26,675 nucleotides of DNA from an uncultured Oscillospiraceae bacterium (GTDB lineage Bacteria; Bacillota; Clostridia; Oscillospirales; Ruminococcaceae): positions 1 through 26,675 of the forward strand of contig CAJUMS010000033.1 of NCBI GenBank assembly GCA_910587465.1. Direction: 5' to 3'. Shown one piece after another: positions 1-6,980 of this stretch. Position numbers and translations under genes: made by a program. Position 1 is the stretch's first letter, and each line of letters starts with the position of its first letter. The notes below the pieces were generated by a model. That model did not search any database and was not told where the DNA came from. It worked only from the letters and a program-made list of their open reading frames with translations.

Positions 1-2
1 AG

Positions 3-107
3 TATTACCGGGAGAAGGTGGATTTTGTCTATAGGATGATTAGATATTAGTATAACGACGCGCTCACCGACGAGCTGATGAAGGAGCGCGGAAAACCCAA
101 AAAATAA
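3..107 (+). pseudogene. C-terminal fragment of an unidentified protein, interrupted by TAG
   Basis: Reading from base 3, one frame gives a charged, protein-like sequence (begins YYREKVDFVYRMIRY) that meets a TAG at 48-50. It then continues in the same frame as YNDALTDELMKERGKPKK to a TAA at 105-107, just before a terminator hairpin. The gene is cut at its 5' side by the window edge. The family is not recognised. The basic, KER-rich end fits many mobile-element proteins, and the position next to the guaA 3' end would suit the edge of an integrated island, but that is inference. The TAG could be a real nonsense mutation or an error near a contig end (TAG versus TAC/TAT). Confidence 0.4.
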
Positions 108-111
108 GAAA

Positions 112-150
112 AGGCATTACCGACCGAAAAGTCGATAATGCCTATTTTTA
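112..150 (+). terminator. Rho-independent terminator
   Basis: Stem AGGCATTA (112-119) pairs with TAATGCCT (136-143). After one mismatch the stem continues with CGAC (121-124) against GTCG (131-134), closing a CGAAAA loop. The downstream side is ATTTTTAT. The A-rich left flank means it could also work for the minus strand, where it would end transcripts running out of guaA. Confidence 0.75.
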
Positions 151-281
151 TATGGATATACCCGCAAGCCACCCGCTAAACCTGCAACAAACGCGGGTTC
201 AAGGGTGCTATCAATATGCTATCAAATCAAGGTTTAGATGCCCGCAAATGGCTTTGTTATGCGGCATAGGATAAATTCTAC
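144..281. other. Non-coding stretch next to the guaA 3' end; candidate island attachment region
   Basis: No credible gene is seen. The stretch contains a 9-bp direct repeat TGCTATCAA at 206-214 and 217-225 (period 11 bp), an ACCCGC/GCGGGT inverted pair (171-176, 193-198), and an imperfect stem ATGCC-C-GCA/TGCGGCAT (238-246, 260-267). The 3' end of guaA is a documented integration site for genomic islands and ICEs, and short direct repeats beside an attachment site often bind integrase or excisionase. That role is inferred here, since no second attachment copy is inside the window. Confidence 0.35.
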
Positions 282-1823
282 TTACTCCCACTCAATAGTA
301 GCCGGTGGCTTAGAGGTTATATCATACACGATGCGATTGATATTATTGACCTCATTAACTATTCGCACAGACACCTTTTCCAACACGTCATAAGGTATTC
401 TGGAGAAGTCGGCGGTCATGAAGTCGGAGGTAGTGACGCCGCGGAGCGCGAGAGTGTAGTCGTAAGTCCTGCCGTCGCCCATTACACCGACGGAACGCAT
501 ATTCGTGAGCACCGCAAAGTATTGGTTAATAGAACGATCAAGTCTCGCATTTGCGATCTCCTCTCGGAATATAGCGTCTGCGTCCTGAAGTGTTGCAACC
601 TTTTCGGGAGTGATATCTCCGATAATACGTATTGCTAATCCGGGACCCGGGAACGGCTGCCGCCACACAAGCTTTTCGTCCAATCCGAGAGTAGTGCCAA
701 GTGCGCGAACCTCGTCCTTGAACAGCAGGCGCAGCGGTTCAATGATCTCCTTGAAGTCAACATAGTCAGGAAGTCCACCAACATTATGGTGAGACTTTAT
801 AACAGCAGCGTCACCAAGACCCGACTCTATAACATCGGGGTAGATCGTTCCCTGAACAAGGAAGTCTACTTTTCCTATCTTCTGAGCCTCTTCCTCAAAT
901 ACACGAATAAATTCCTCGCCGATGATTTTACGCTTGCGCTCTGGTTCGTCAACTCCCGCAAGCTTACCGAGAAAACGCTCTCCCGCATTCACGCGCACGA
1001 AATTCACGCCGCTGTTCGCGAATGCCGCTTCTACTTCGTCACCCTCATTCTTACGCATTAAGCCGTGATCGACAAAAATACAGGTTAACTGACTGCCAAT
1101 AGCCTTAGCCAGCAGCTTGCACGCGACAGAGCTGTCTACACCTCCCGACAGCGCCAACAGCGCCTTGCCGTCTCCAACTTTTTCACGTATCTCGCGAATT
1201 GCGGTCTGCGCGTACTCCTCCATTGTCCAGTCGCCCACGCAGCCGCAGACCTTGTACAGAAAGTTGCCAAGCATATCAAAGCCCTGTTCGGTGTGGTTAA
1301 CCTCCGGGTGGAATTGTGTACCATAGAATTTTTTTCCGGGATTTTCAATCGCCCCATACGGACACTTATCACTGTGACAAATCGAGCGAAAGCCTTCGGG
1401 AAGTGTTTCTATGTGGTCATTATGGCTCATCCAGACAACCGAGTTTTCCTTTAATCCGCTGAACAGCGGCGAGCTGTTATCAAATTTGCAGTCCGTTCTT
1501 CCGAACTCGGCAACAGCGTTTTCGTTAGCCTCGGTAACGGTACCGCCAAGTCCCAACACAAGGAATTGCGCGCCGTAGCAAATGCCCAGAATAGGCACGC
1601 CCAGCTCGAAAATCTCCTTGCCCATGCGCGGCGAGGTATCCAGATACACGGAATTCGGACCTCCCGTAAAGATGATGCCCTTAGGATTTTTAGCGCGTAT
1701 CTCCTCGACAGGCGTTTTGTAGGATATCACCTCGCAGTATATTTTGTGTTCGCGAACGCGCCGCGCGATTAGCTGATTGTACTGCCCTCCGAAGTCGATC
1801 ACCAATACCAGTTCATGTGCCAT
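282..1823 (-). CDS. guaA: GMP synthase (glutamine-hydrolysing)
   Basis: Converts XMP to GMP using ATP and glutamine, the last step of de novo GMP synthesis in the cytosol. The 513-aa length is normal for the family. The N-terminal class I glutamine amidotransferase domain has the oxyanion motif GGPNSVY (54-60), nucleophile Cys82 in GICYG, and the His172/Glu174 pair in QFHPE. The ATP pyrophosphatase domain follows with the PP-loop SGGVDSS (226-232). The C-terminal dimerisation domain has WRQPFPGPGLAIR and ends in the usual KPPATIEWE. An AAAGGAA ribosome site precedes the ATG. It is the last gene of the minus-strand directon that starts at glmU, 47 bp after the small membrane protein gene, and no separate promoter is evident. 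Its 3' end is a known island integration site. Confidence 0.98.
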   Translation of the reverse strand: MAHELVLVIDFGGQYNQLIARRVREHKIYCEVISYKTPVEEIRAKNPKGIIFTGGPNSVYLDTSPRMGKEIFELGVPILGICYGAQFLVLGLGGTVTEANENAVAEFGRTDCKFDNSSPLFSGLKENSVVWMSHNDHIETLPEGFRSICHSDKCPYGAIENPGKKFYGTQFHPEVNHTEQGFDMLGNFLYKVCGCVGDWTMEEYAQTAIREIREKVGDGKALLALSGGVDSSVACKLLAKAIGSQLTCIFVDHGLMRKNEGDEVEAAFANSGVNFVRVNAGERFLGKLAGVDEPERKRKIIGEEFIRVFEEEAQKIGKVDFLVQGTIYPDVIESGLGDAAVIKSHHNVGGLPDYVDFKEIIEPLRLLFKDEVRALGTTLGLDEKLVWRQPFPGPGLAIRIIGDITPEKVATLQDADAIFREEIANARLDRSINQYFAVLTNMRSVGVMGDGRTYDYTLALRGVTTSDFMTADFSRIPYDVLEKVSVRIVNEVNNINRIVYDITSKPPATIEWE

Positions 1824-1870
1824 AAGTATTTATTCCTTTCTTTATTCTTAATATTCCCGATCGGAAAATA

Positions 1871-2299
1871 TTATTGATCGGATTTGTTTTTTTTGAATTT
1901 GCGGATAACAAAATTTTTTCCGAAAAGTATTCCGGCAAGCAGCAGCGCTGCTCCCAGTCCCGTGTAAAAGACCGCGATAAACACCGCCGGTGCGAGCTTC
2001 AGCGATCTCAAAAGAATACCGCCCGTCATCATTACAGCCATTATTATAAAGGATTTCACGTCGAAGAACTTAATAAAAAGCTGTTTTTGCTCTCCGTATC
2101 CGTCAATTCTCTTTGTGTGCTTTTTAACCAGTCTGCCGAAAATAAAAAATTGAAATACGGCAAACACGACCGCAGAGAGCAAAAAATTCACCGCCGACAA
2201 ATACAGAGGGTATTCAATGATACCGATACGTAAAATATTTATCCCCGCTGCCGACCATACAAGACAGGCGATAAGCAGCAGCGTTTTATTATTGACCAT
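1871..2299 (-). CDS. Small hydrophobic membrane protein, unknown function
   Basis: A 142-aa protein starting at ATG 2299. A longer reading from GTG 2320 is possible but would overlap the end of the upstream gene, and GGGGTGAG sits at ribosome-site distance from the ATG. Three to four hydrophobic stretches are visible: around 4-24, 32-55, and a long C-terminal block around 80-125 that could form two helices. It ends with a basic tail (KFKKNKSDQ). No family is recognised. It follows the 535-aa acidic protein gene by 13 bp and precedes guaA by 47 bp, so it is very likely co-transcribed. It could be a partner of the acidic protein, but nothing in the sequence proves this. Confidence 0.75.
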   Translation of the reverse strand: MVNNKTLLLIACLVWSAAGINILRIGIIEYPLYLSAVNFLLSAVVFAVFQFFIFGRLVKKHTKRIDGYGEQKQLFIKFFDVKSFIIMAVMMTGGILLRSLKLAPAVFIAVFYTGLGAALLLAGILFGKNFVIRKFKKNKSDQ

Positions 2300-2312
2300 A
2301 ACACTCACCCCG

Positions 2313-3920
2313 TCACACACGCATATCCAGCATCGAAAGCGTTATTCCCGCGGGACCGAACCGCCTGAAAAAGTCGTTCAGTCTCTCCTTTGTTTCGGGA
2401 GTTTCCGCTATTCTGTCGGCATATGACAGCATCTGATACATCATAAAAAACATTGCCCTAACCCCGATGTCCTCGCCCGACTTGAAGTATTCGTCAAAAT
2501 CGCCGGCGGCGGACTTCAGCTCCGTAATCCTCGGCATAAGCACCTTTGGCACCTTAGCTTCCTCCGCAGTTATTTCGGCGAATGCTCTCGCGGAGCTTAA
2601 CAGCTTGTCCTTAAGCTCCGTTTCGATCTGCTCCATGGACAACCGCCCGTCCTCAATAAGCTCGCGCAAATTGCGGCTTGCCTTTATGTAGATATCGCCC
2701 CAGATCGGCTCAACAGTCAGCTTGCCGTCATCAACAGCATCTTCGGGAGGCGCGGATATCTCGCTGATAGTTTTCAGATTCGCACCGATGTCGGGTTGCA
2801 ATTCATCCGTCTCCGGCGGCTTGTCAGGGCTTTCCGCGGTATCATAGTCGAATTGTTCGCCATCATTTATTCCGTTTATTTCGTTCAGCGACTCAGCAAG
2901 GTATGATAACGTTTCCTCGCGTGACATATTCTGTATCTGCGCCATAGCATCGCCGTCATTGTAGTTCGAGGTATTGTTATCGGACTTGGTTTCCTCGATC
3001 TCTTCCACAACCTCCAGCCATTCGGGCTTTGGCAGGGGACTTTCCTCATCGCCTCGCGAGTACAGTATTATCAGTTCGGGCGACTCTTCCGCGTCATTGG
3101 GAGCAACGGTCGTCTCCGTCTCCGCGCGCTCCACCGGGGCAACGTTCTCTTCCTCAGCGATAATCGTCGGTACGGTGATCACATGGGTATCCTCGGGAAC
3201 GACCGTTCTTTTCGTATAAAAGCTGCCGCTTATCCAGTCGATCTTCTCCTCGGGAATAGGCACGGGATCGTAATCCTCGGGAACGGTCAAGACTTTTTCA
3301 CTTAGTATCTCAACGGTAGTTTCGTGAATAACGGGCTCTCCGTCCTCGGGAATAAAATCGTCCGTTTCTTCAACAACTCCCGTCTCCGAGATCTCGGTAT
3401 CGGTTATGACCTCCGGATTCGGAAAATGCGGCTTTTCCGGCGGCGGAACGAACGTATCCGAATAGGACGCCCGTTCCTCTCTCAAAGTACTTTGCGCAAG
3501 CCGCTCGGCAATTATCTTTGCGTACTCCTCCGCCTGTGCTCTGTGCTCGAGAGCCTTTTCGCTTTCGACGGCAAGCTCCTCGATAAAGCGTTTCAACTCT
3601 GATTTGTCTAGTGAATAATCGCTTATCCTTACCTCGCAGTCATCACAGGTTATCAGCAGCTCATCGGCGTAAAAGTCCTCAAAGCTGCTGATGATATGAA
3701 CGTCCTTTATGCTTGAAAAAGCGATCTCGCGCGGCTCGTTCCCGCCAAGACAAACTATCATTGCATCCCTCTTGAAAGCGATACCGCGAGTGCCGTTCCG
3801 CGCCTGCGAGGTGTCTATAAAGCACAGCACTCCGCCGCCACGCACAAATCTGCAATATCCCGTGGATTCGTAGTTCGCGCTTATTCTCAGGCACTGTGCT
3901 TCGATATTATCCCGAGTCAT
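2313..3920 (-). CDS. Acidic 535-aa protein: PH-like N-terminus, long acidic linker, helical C-terminus; unknown function
   Basis: The start is placed at ATG 3920 (MTRDNIEAQ), 14 codons inside the longest frame, because AAGGGGG lies just upstream and the ATG overlaps the TGA of the pncB gene (ATGA), giving translational coupling. Residues about 8-110 alternate short strands in a pattern resembling a PH/GRAM-like fold. Residues about 140-400 are low-complexity and very rich in Glu, Asp, Pro, Val and Thr with recurring VPED/IPEE motifs, most likely disordered. Residues about 415-535 are predicted helical. There is no signal peptide or membrane segment, so it is probably cytosolic. The family is not recognised. 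Its place between NAD-salvage and GMP-synthesis genes does not by itself indicate a role. Confidence 0.8.
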   Translation of the reverse strand: MTRDNIEAQCLRISANYESTGYCRFVRGGGVLCFIDTSQARNGTRGIAFKRDAMIVCLGGNEPREIAFSSIKDVHIISSFEDFYADELLITCDDCEVRISDYSLDKSELKRFIEELAVESEKALEHRAQAEEYAKIIAERLAQSTLREERASYSDTFVPPPEKPHFPNPEVITDTEISETGVVEETDDFIPEDGEPVIHETTVEILSEKVLTVPEDYDPVPIPEEKIDWISGSFYTKRTVVPEDTHVITVPTIIAEEENVAPVERAETETTVAPNDAEESPELIILYSRGDEESPLPKPEWLEVVEEIEETKSDNNTSNYNDGDAMAQIQNMSREETLSYLAESLNEINGINDGEQFDYDTAESPDKPPETDELQPDIGANLKTISEISAPPEDAVDDGKLTVEPIWGDIYIKASRNLRELIEDGRLSMEQIETELKDKLLSSARAFAEITAEEAKVPKVLMPRITELKSAAGDFDEYFKSGEDIGVRAMFFMMYQMLSYADRIAETPETKERLNDFFRRFGPAGITLSMLDMRV

Positions 3921-5359
3921 ATATCCCCCTTGTCGGAAAGTAATTTCTGCTTGATATCCCAAAGCCTTTGAGACAGGTCGACGTAATAGGTGTGCGGATT
4001 TTCAAACCGCAGCACCGATTCCCAAAGCGTTCCAAGCTGCTCTGCGCAGTATTCTCTGATGTTCCCGATAGACGGCGACTTATACACGCATTTGCCGTTC
4101 AGGAATACGGGGACTTGGAGCTCCTTTGCCGTGAAGCCGGTCACAGTCTTGCGTTTCCATGTGAAGTCGGGATCGAACAGCTCCAGCGGCTTGGTCTCGT
4201 CTATCCTCTCATCGTGAACGCATATCAGATCGGCAGCCGCCTTGCCTGTCTTGTTGTCGAATATCCTGTACAGCTTTTTGTAGTGCGGATTTGTGATCTT
4301 CACCACGTTCTCGCTGATCTTGATCTTCGGGGTTATTACTCCTTCCTCCTCGGTAGCGCAGAGCTTGTAAACTCCGCCAAACACAGGCTCGGAGCTTGCG
4401 GTGATAAGCCGCTCACCCACGCCGAACAGGTCCACCTTAGCGCCTTGGTTTATCAGATCGGTAATTATATGCTCGTCAAGCGAATTGGAAGCGACGATCT
4501 TACAGTCGGGATAACCCGCCGCGTCCAGCATTTTCCGCGCCTCAATCGACAGATACGCGATATCTCCCGAATCCAAACGTATTCCCACGGGTCTCGCGCC
4601 GCGCGGTTTAAGAATATTGTCAAATGCCTTTATCGCGTTGGGAACGCCCGATTTAAGAACGTTGTACGTATCCACCAGCAGCACCGCGCCGTTCGGGTAA
4701 ACGCGGCAGTATTCCTCGAACGCCTCAAGCTCGCTGTCAAACATCTGCACCCAGCTGTGCGCCATAGTTCCCGTTGCGGGAACGCCGTACAGCTCGTCCG
4801 CGATAACGCAGGCGGTACCCGTACAGCCGCCGATATACGCGGCTCTCGCGCCGAGAATAGCCCCCGCCGCACCCTGCGCTCTCCGCGAGCCGAATTCCGA
4901 GATCGCCCGCCCCTTTGCCGCGCGGACTATACGGCTCGCCTTGGTCGCGATAAGCGACTGATGATTTACCAGAAGCAGCAGCATAGTTTCCACAAGCTGC
5001 GCTTGAATTGACGGCGCACGCACCGTGATAAGCGGCTCGTTCGGGAAAACGGGAGTGCCCTCGGGAACAGCGAAAATGTCGCCCTCGAATTTAAATCCGC
5101 GCAGATATTCCAGAAACTCCTCCGAAAATATCCCCTTGGAGCGCAGAAAATCAATGTCCTCGCCCGAGAAATGCAGATTTTCAATATACCCGATCACCTG
5201 CTCCAGTCCCGCGCAGATCGCGTAGCCGCCGTTATCGGGAACGCGGCGGAAGAACAGATCGAAATAAGCCGTCCTCCTCGCGTGCTTTGTTTTGAAGTAG
5301 CCGTTGCCCATGGTGAGCTGATAGAAGTCGCACAGCATAGTGTAATTTTGTGAATTCAT
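3917..5359 (-). CDS. pncB: Nicotinate phosphoribosyltransferase
   Basis: Joins nicotinate and PRPP to give nicotinate mononucleotide, with ATP use in the classical enzymes; this is the entry step of Preiss-Handler NAD salvage. The 480-aa length fits the long bacterial NAPRTase type. Family signatures are MLCDFYQLTMGNGYF at the N-terminus, the active-site segment GTMAHSW with His201 (the phosphorylatable histidine position), LLVDTYNVLKSGVP, the PRPP-side RLDSGDIAYLS, SNSLDE and DLFGVGERL. A GAAAGGAAG ribosome site lies before ATG 5359. A nicotinamidase-like gene lies three genes upstream in the same directon, so the cluster could take nicotinamide to nicotinate to NaMN. The stop overlaps the start of the next gene. 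The symbol follows the function; some genomes call this type nadV-like or pncB2. Confidence 0.95.
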   Translation of the reverse strand: MNSQNYTMLCDFYQLTMGNGYFKTKHARRTAYFDLFFRRVPDNGGYAICAGLEQVIGYIENLHFSGEDIDFLRSKGIFSEEFLEYLRGFKFEGDIFAVPEGTPVFPNEPLITVRAPSIQAQLVETMLLLLVNHQSLIATKASRIVRAAKGRAISEFGSRRAQGAAGAILGARAAYIGGCTGTACVIADELYGVPATGTMAHSWVQMFDSELEAFEEYCRVYPNGAVLLVDTYNVLKSGVPNAIKAFDNILKPRGARPVGIRLDSGDIAYLSIEARKMLDAAGYPDCKIVASNSLDEHIITDLINQGAKVDLFGVGERLITASSEPVFGGVYKLCATEEEGVITPKIKISENVVKITNPHYKKLYRIFDNKTGKAAADLICVHDERIDETKPLELFDPDFTWKRKTVTGFTAKELQVPVFLNGKCVYKSPSIGNIREYCAEQLGTLWESVLRFENPHTYYVDLSQRLWDIKQKLLSDKGDI

Positions 5360-5381
5360 AGTTTATCTTCCTTTCGGGAAA

Positions 5382-5903
5382 TTACTTGCCGATAACGCAC
5401 CCCGACGCTATCGCCGCGATAAAAGACGCCTGAAAGATCGTTCCGAATGCCGCATTCATAATAATGAAAACGCGCCCCCTCGGAATAACCAAATAATTAT
5501 CGGTATTGTCGGGATCGACGAGCAGATTAAATCTTTCGCCCACGCGCGTCCAACCTCGGAATATCGTGAAGTTGTACATCTTTTTGATAAACGTCTTACC
5601 GTCAAGCGCAAAACGTATCGTACTTATATGCATTTGGCTCTTTCTGTCGTTGTAACACTCTTTCTCTATTTTTGATGATAAAACCTCTGCCACAACAGCC
5701 GCTCCCGACCTTTTCAGCTTCAGCAACGCGGCACGAACGGGAACAGGCAGGAGCATACATGGAAATACCGCGAACATAACGGTAATATGCGCCCACTCGG
5801 AAAAATCCAGCGGCGTAAAAAACTCGAGAAAATAAAACAGTGCGATCTCTCCGATACCCGCCGCAATGCCGTACCACATCGAGTTGCGGTAATCACAATG
5901 CAT
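5382..5903 (-). CDS. Membrane protein with DUF3592-like architecture
   Basis: A 173-aa protein. Two N-terminal hydrophobic helices (about 10-30 and 38-60) are followed by a soluble, strand-rich middle (about 65-140) containing the phrase LLVDPDNTDNYLV, and then a final helix near 148-168. This helix-pair, beta domain with a PDN turn, and final helix is the layout of DUF3592-type proteins, of unknown function. AAGGAGGGA stands before ATG 5903. The next gene upstream (5917-6429) has a similar plan, so the two may be old paralogues. The gene sits between nicotinamidase-like and nicotinate phosphoribosyltransferase genes. Confidence 0.75.
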   Translation of the reverse strand: MHCDYRNSMWYGIAAGIGEIALFYFLEFFTPLDFSEWAHITVMFAVFPCMLLPVPVRAALLKLKRSGAAVVAEVLSSKIEKECYNDRKSQMHISTIRFALDGKTFIKKMYNFTIFRGWTRVGERFNLLVDPDNTDNYLVIPRGRVFIIMNAAFGTIFQASFIAAIASGCVIGK

Positions 5904-5916
5904 AACGTCCCTCCTT

Positions 5917-6429
5917 TTACACGCCGCCTATTATCGTCAAAGCACTATCAGACACAACACCGCAGAGCTCTCGAGCAGCACGCCCAATATCCGTATGCAC
6001 GACCGCCTGCCGAAACGCCTGCGGCACGAAAATAAGCGCGTCCATATACTCTTTCGCGAACATTATATCTTTTTTGTCGCCAACCTTAAAGTATTCCGAG
6101 TAAAAGCCCTTCAACGTTTTGTGGTGCAAATTCCCATCCTTCGAGAAAAATTCGATATAAATATTATATCTTTTACCTCTGCCCCACCCCGTGGTGTAGC
6201 TTTGACGAATAAACGCCGTTGTGCGCTCCCATGTGCGTATCTCTTTCCAGTTTCCAAGAAGCCAGACGGGCTTCGCGAAAAACACCAACGCTCCCGTCAT
6301 GAGGGAGATCAATATCCACTTGAAATCCGGCTCCCCGCCCAGATCCACGATAAGCAAGGATATAAACGACATCGCGCCGCCTAAGCCGACCGCGAGCATT
6401 TCCCATGTCTTGAATGTCCCGTCCGTCAT
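5917..6429 (-). CDS. Membrane protein, possible paralogue of its downstream neighbour
   Basis: A 170-aa protein with two hydrophobic helices near 10-30 and 37-55, then a soluble domain (about 60-125) in which an aromatic-rich segment (SYTTGWGRGKRYNIYIEFF) is followed by YFKVGDKKDIMF. The order resembles the DUF3592-like neighbour at 5382-5903, but no PDN turn is obvious and there is no clear third helix. An AGGAG ribosome site overlaps the stop codon of the nicotinamidase-like gene (TAAGGAG), which indicates co-translation. Function is unknown. Confidence 0.72.
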   Translation of the reverse strand: MTDGTFKTWEMLAVGLGGAMSFISLLIVDLGGEPDFKWILISLMTGALVFFAKPVWLLGNWKEIRTWERTTAFIRQSYTTGWGRGKRYNIYIEFFSKDGNLHHKTLKGFYSEYFKVGDKKDIMFAKEYMDALIFVPQAFRQAVVHTDIGRAARELCGVVSDSALTIIGGV

Positions 6430-6439
6430 TTTTCGCTCC

Positions 6440-6958
6440 TTAGATCACGTCGATCTGCACGCTCTTCATAACCTCCAGCGCCGCCTTATGCTTTTCGCTG
6501 TCGAACGATGCACATGCCTTGCTGTCCACGATAACGCGGCTCTCGGAGAGCGCAGCTTTCGCAATAATGGCGTTCGATACCACGCAGATATCCGTTACCA
6601 AACCGCACAGTTCCACTTCCTCAAACTTCATATTCTTCAGGAGATTAGCCAACTCCAGCGAACCGAACGTTCCCTTTGTGATAACGATATCGTCCTCCCA
6701 CAGGCACTCCGCGACCTTTCCGTACAGTTTGTGCCCGTCCGTGCCGTCAATGCAGTGCTTGACGGAGAGCATTCTGCCTTCGGCGGTCTCAAGATAATCC
6801 TCACCGTGAGTATCGAACGTAAATATTATTCGCCCGCCCTTTTTCCGATATTCCTCAATTTTCCCGACGATTATCGGCTCAAGCAGCTCCGCACCCGCAA
6901 ATCCGAGCGAGCCGTTCACAAAATCATTCTGATAATCAACAACAATTAAAGCATTCAT
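6440..6958 (-). CDS. pncA: Isochorismatase-family cysteine hydrolase, probable nicotinamidase
   Basis: A 172-aa cysteine hydrolase. The nicotinamidase catalytic triad can be placed at Asp8 (VVDYQNDF), Lys95 (ITKGTFGS) and Cys125 (GLVTDICV). The metal-site residues Asp49 and His51 (FDTHGEDY) and His68 (VKHC) are also present, and these favour nicotinamidase over other isochorismatase relatives. The predicted reaction is nicotinamide to nicotinate plus ammonia in the cytosol. Context supports this, since the same directon encodes nicotinate phosphoribosyltransferase. The protein is a little shorter than E. coli PncA and similar in size to compact clostridial members. It lies 22 bp after glmU. 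Related amidases (isochorismatase, ureidoacrylate hydrolase) are the alternatives. Confidence 0.88.
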   Translation of the reverse strand: MNALIVVDYQNDFVNGSLGFAGAELLEPIIVGKIEEYRKKGGRIIFTFDTHGEDYLETAEGRMLSVKHCIDGTDGHKLYGKVAECLWEDDIVITKGTFGSLELANLLKNMKFEEVELCGLVTDICVVSNAIIAKAALSESRVIVDSKACASFDSEKHKAALEVMKSVQIDVI

Positions 6959-6980
6959 GATGTTTTGCCCCCGTAACCGT

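Noticed and set aside
185..210. GGTTCAAGG resembling a tRNA T-loop
   Set aside because: No matching acceptor, D or anticodon arms can be folded around it.
3968..5011. 347-aa plus-strand frame
   Set aside because: Antisense shadow of the nicotinate phosphoribosyltransferase gene, whose motifs are unambiguous.
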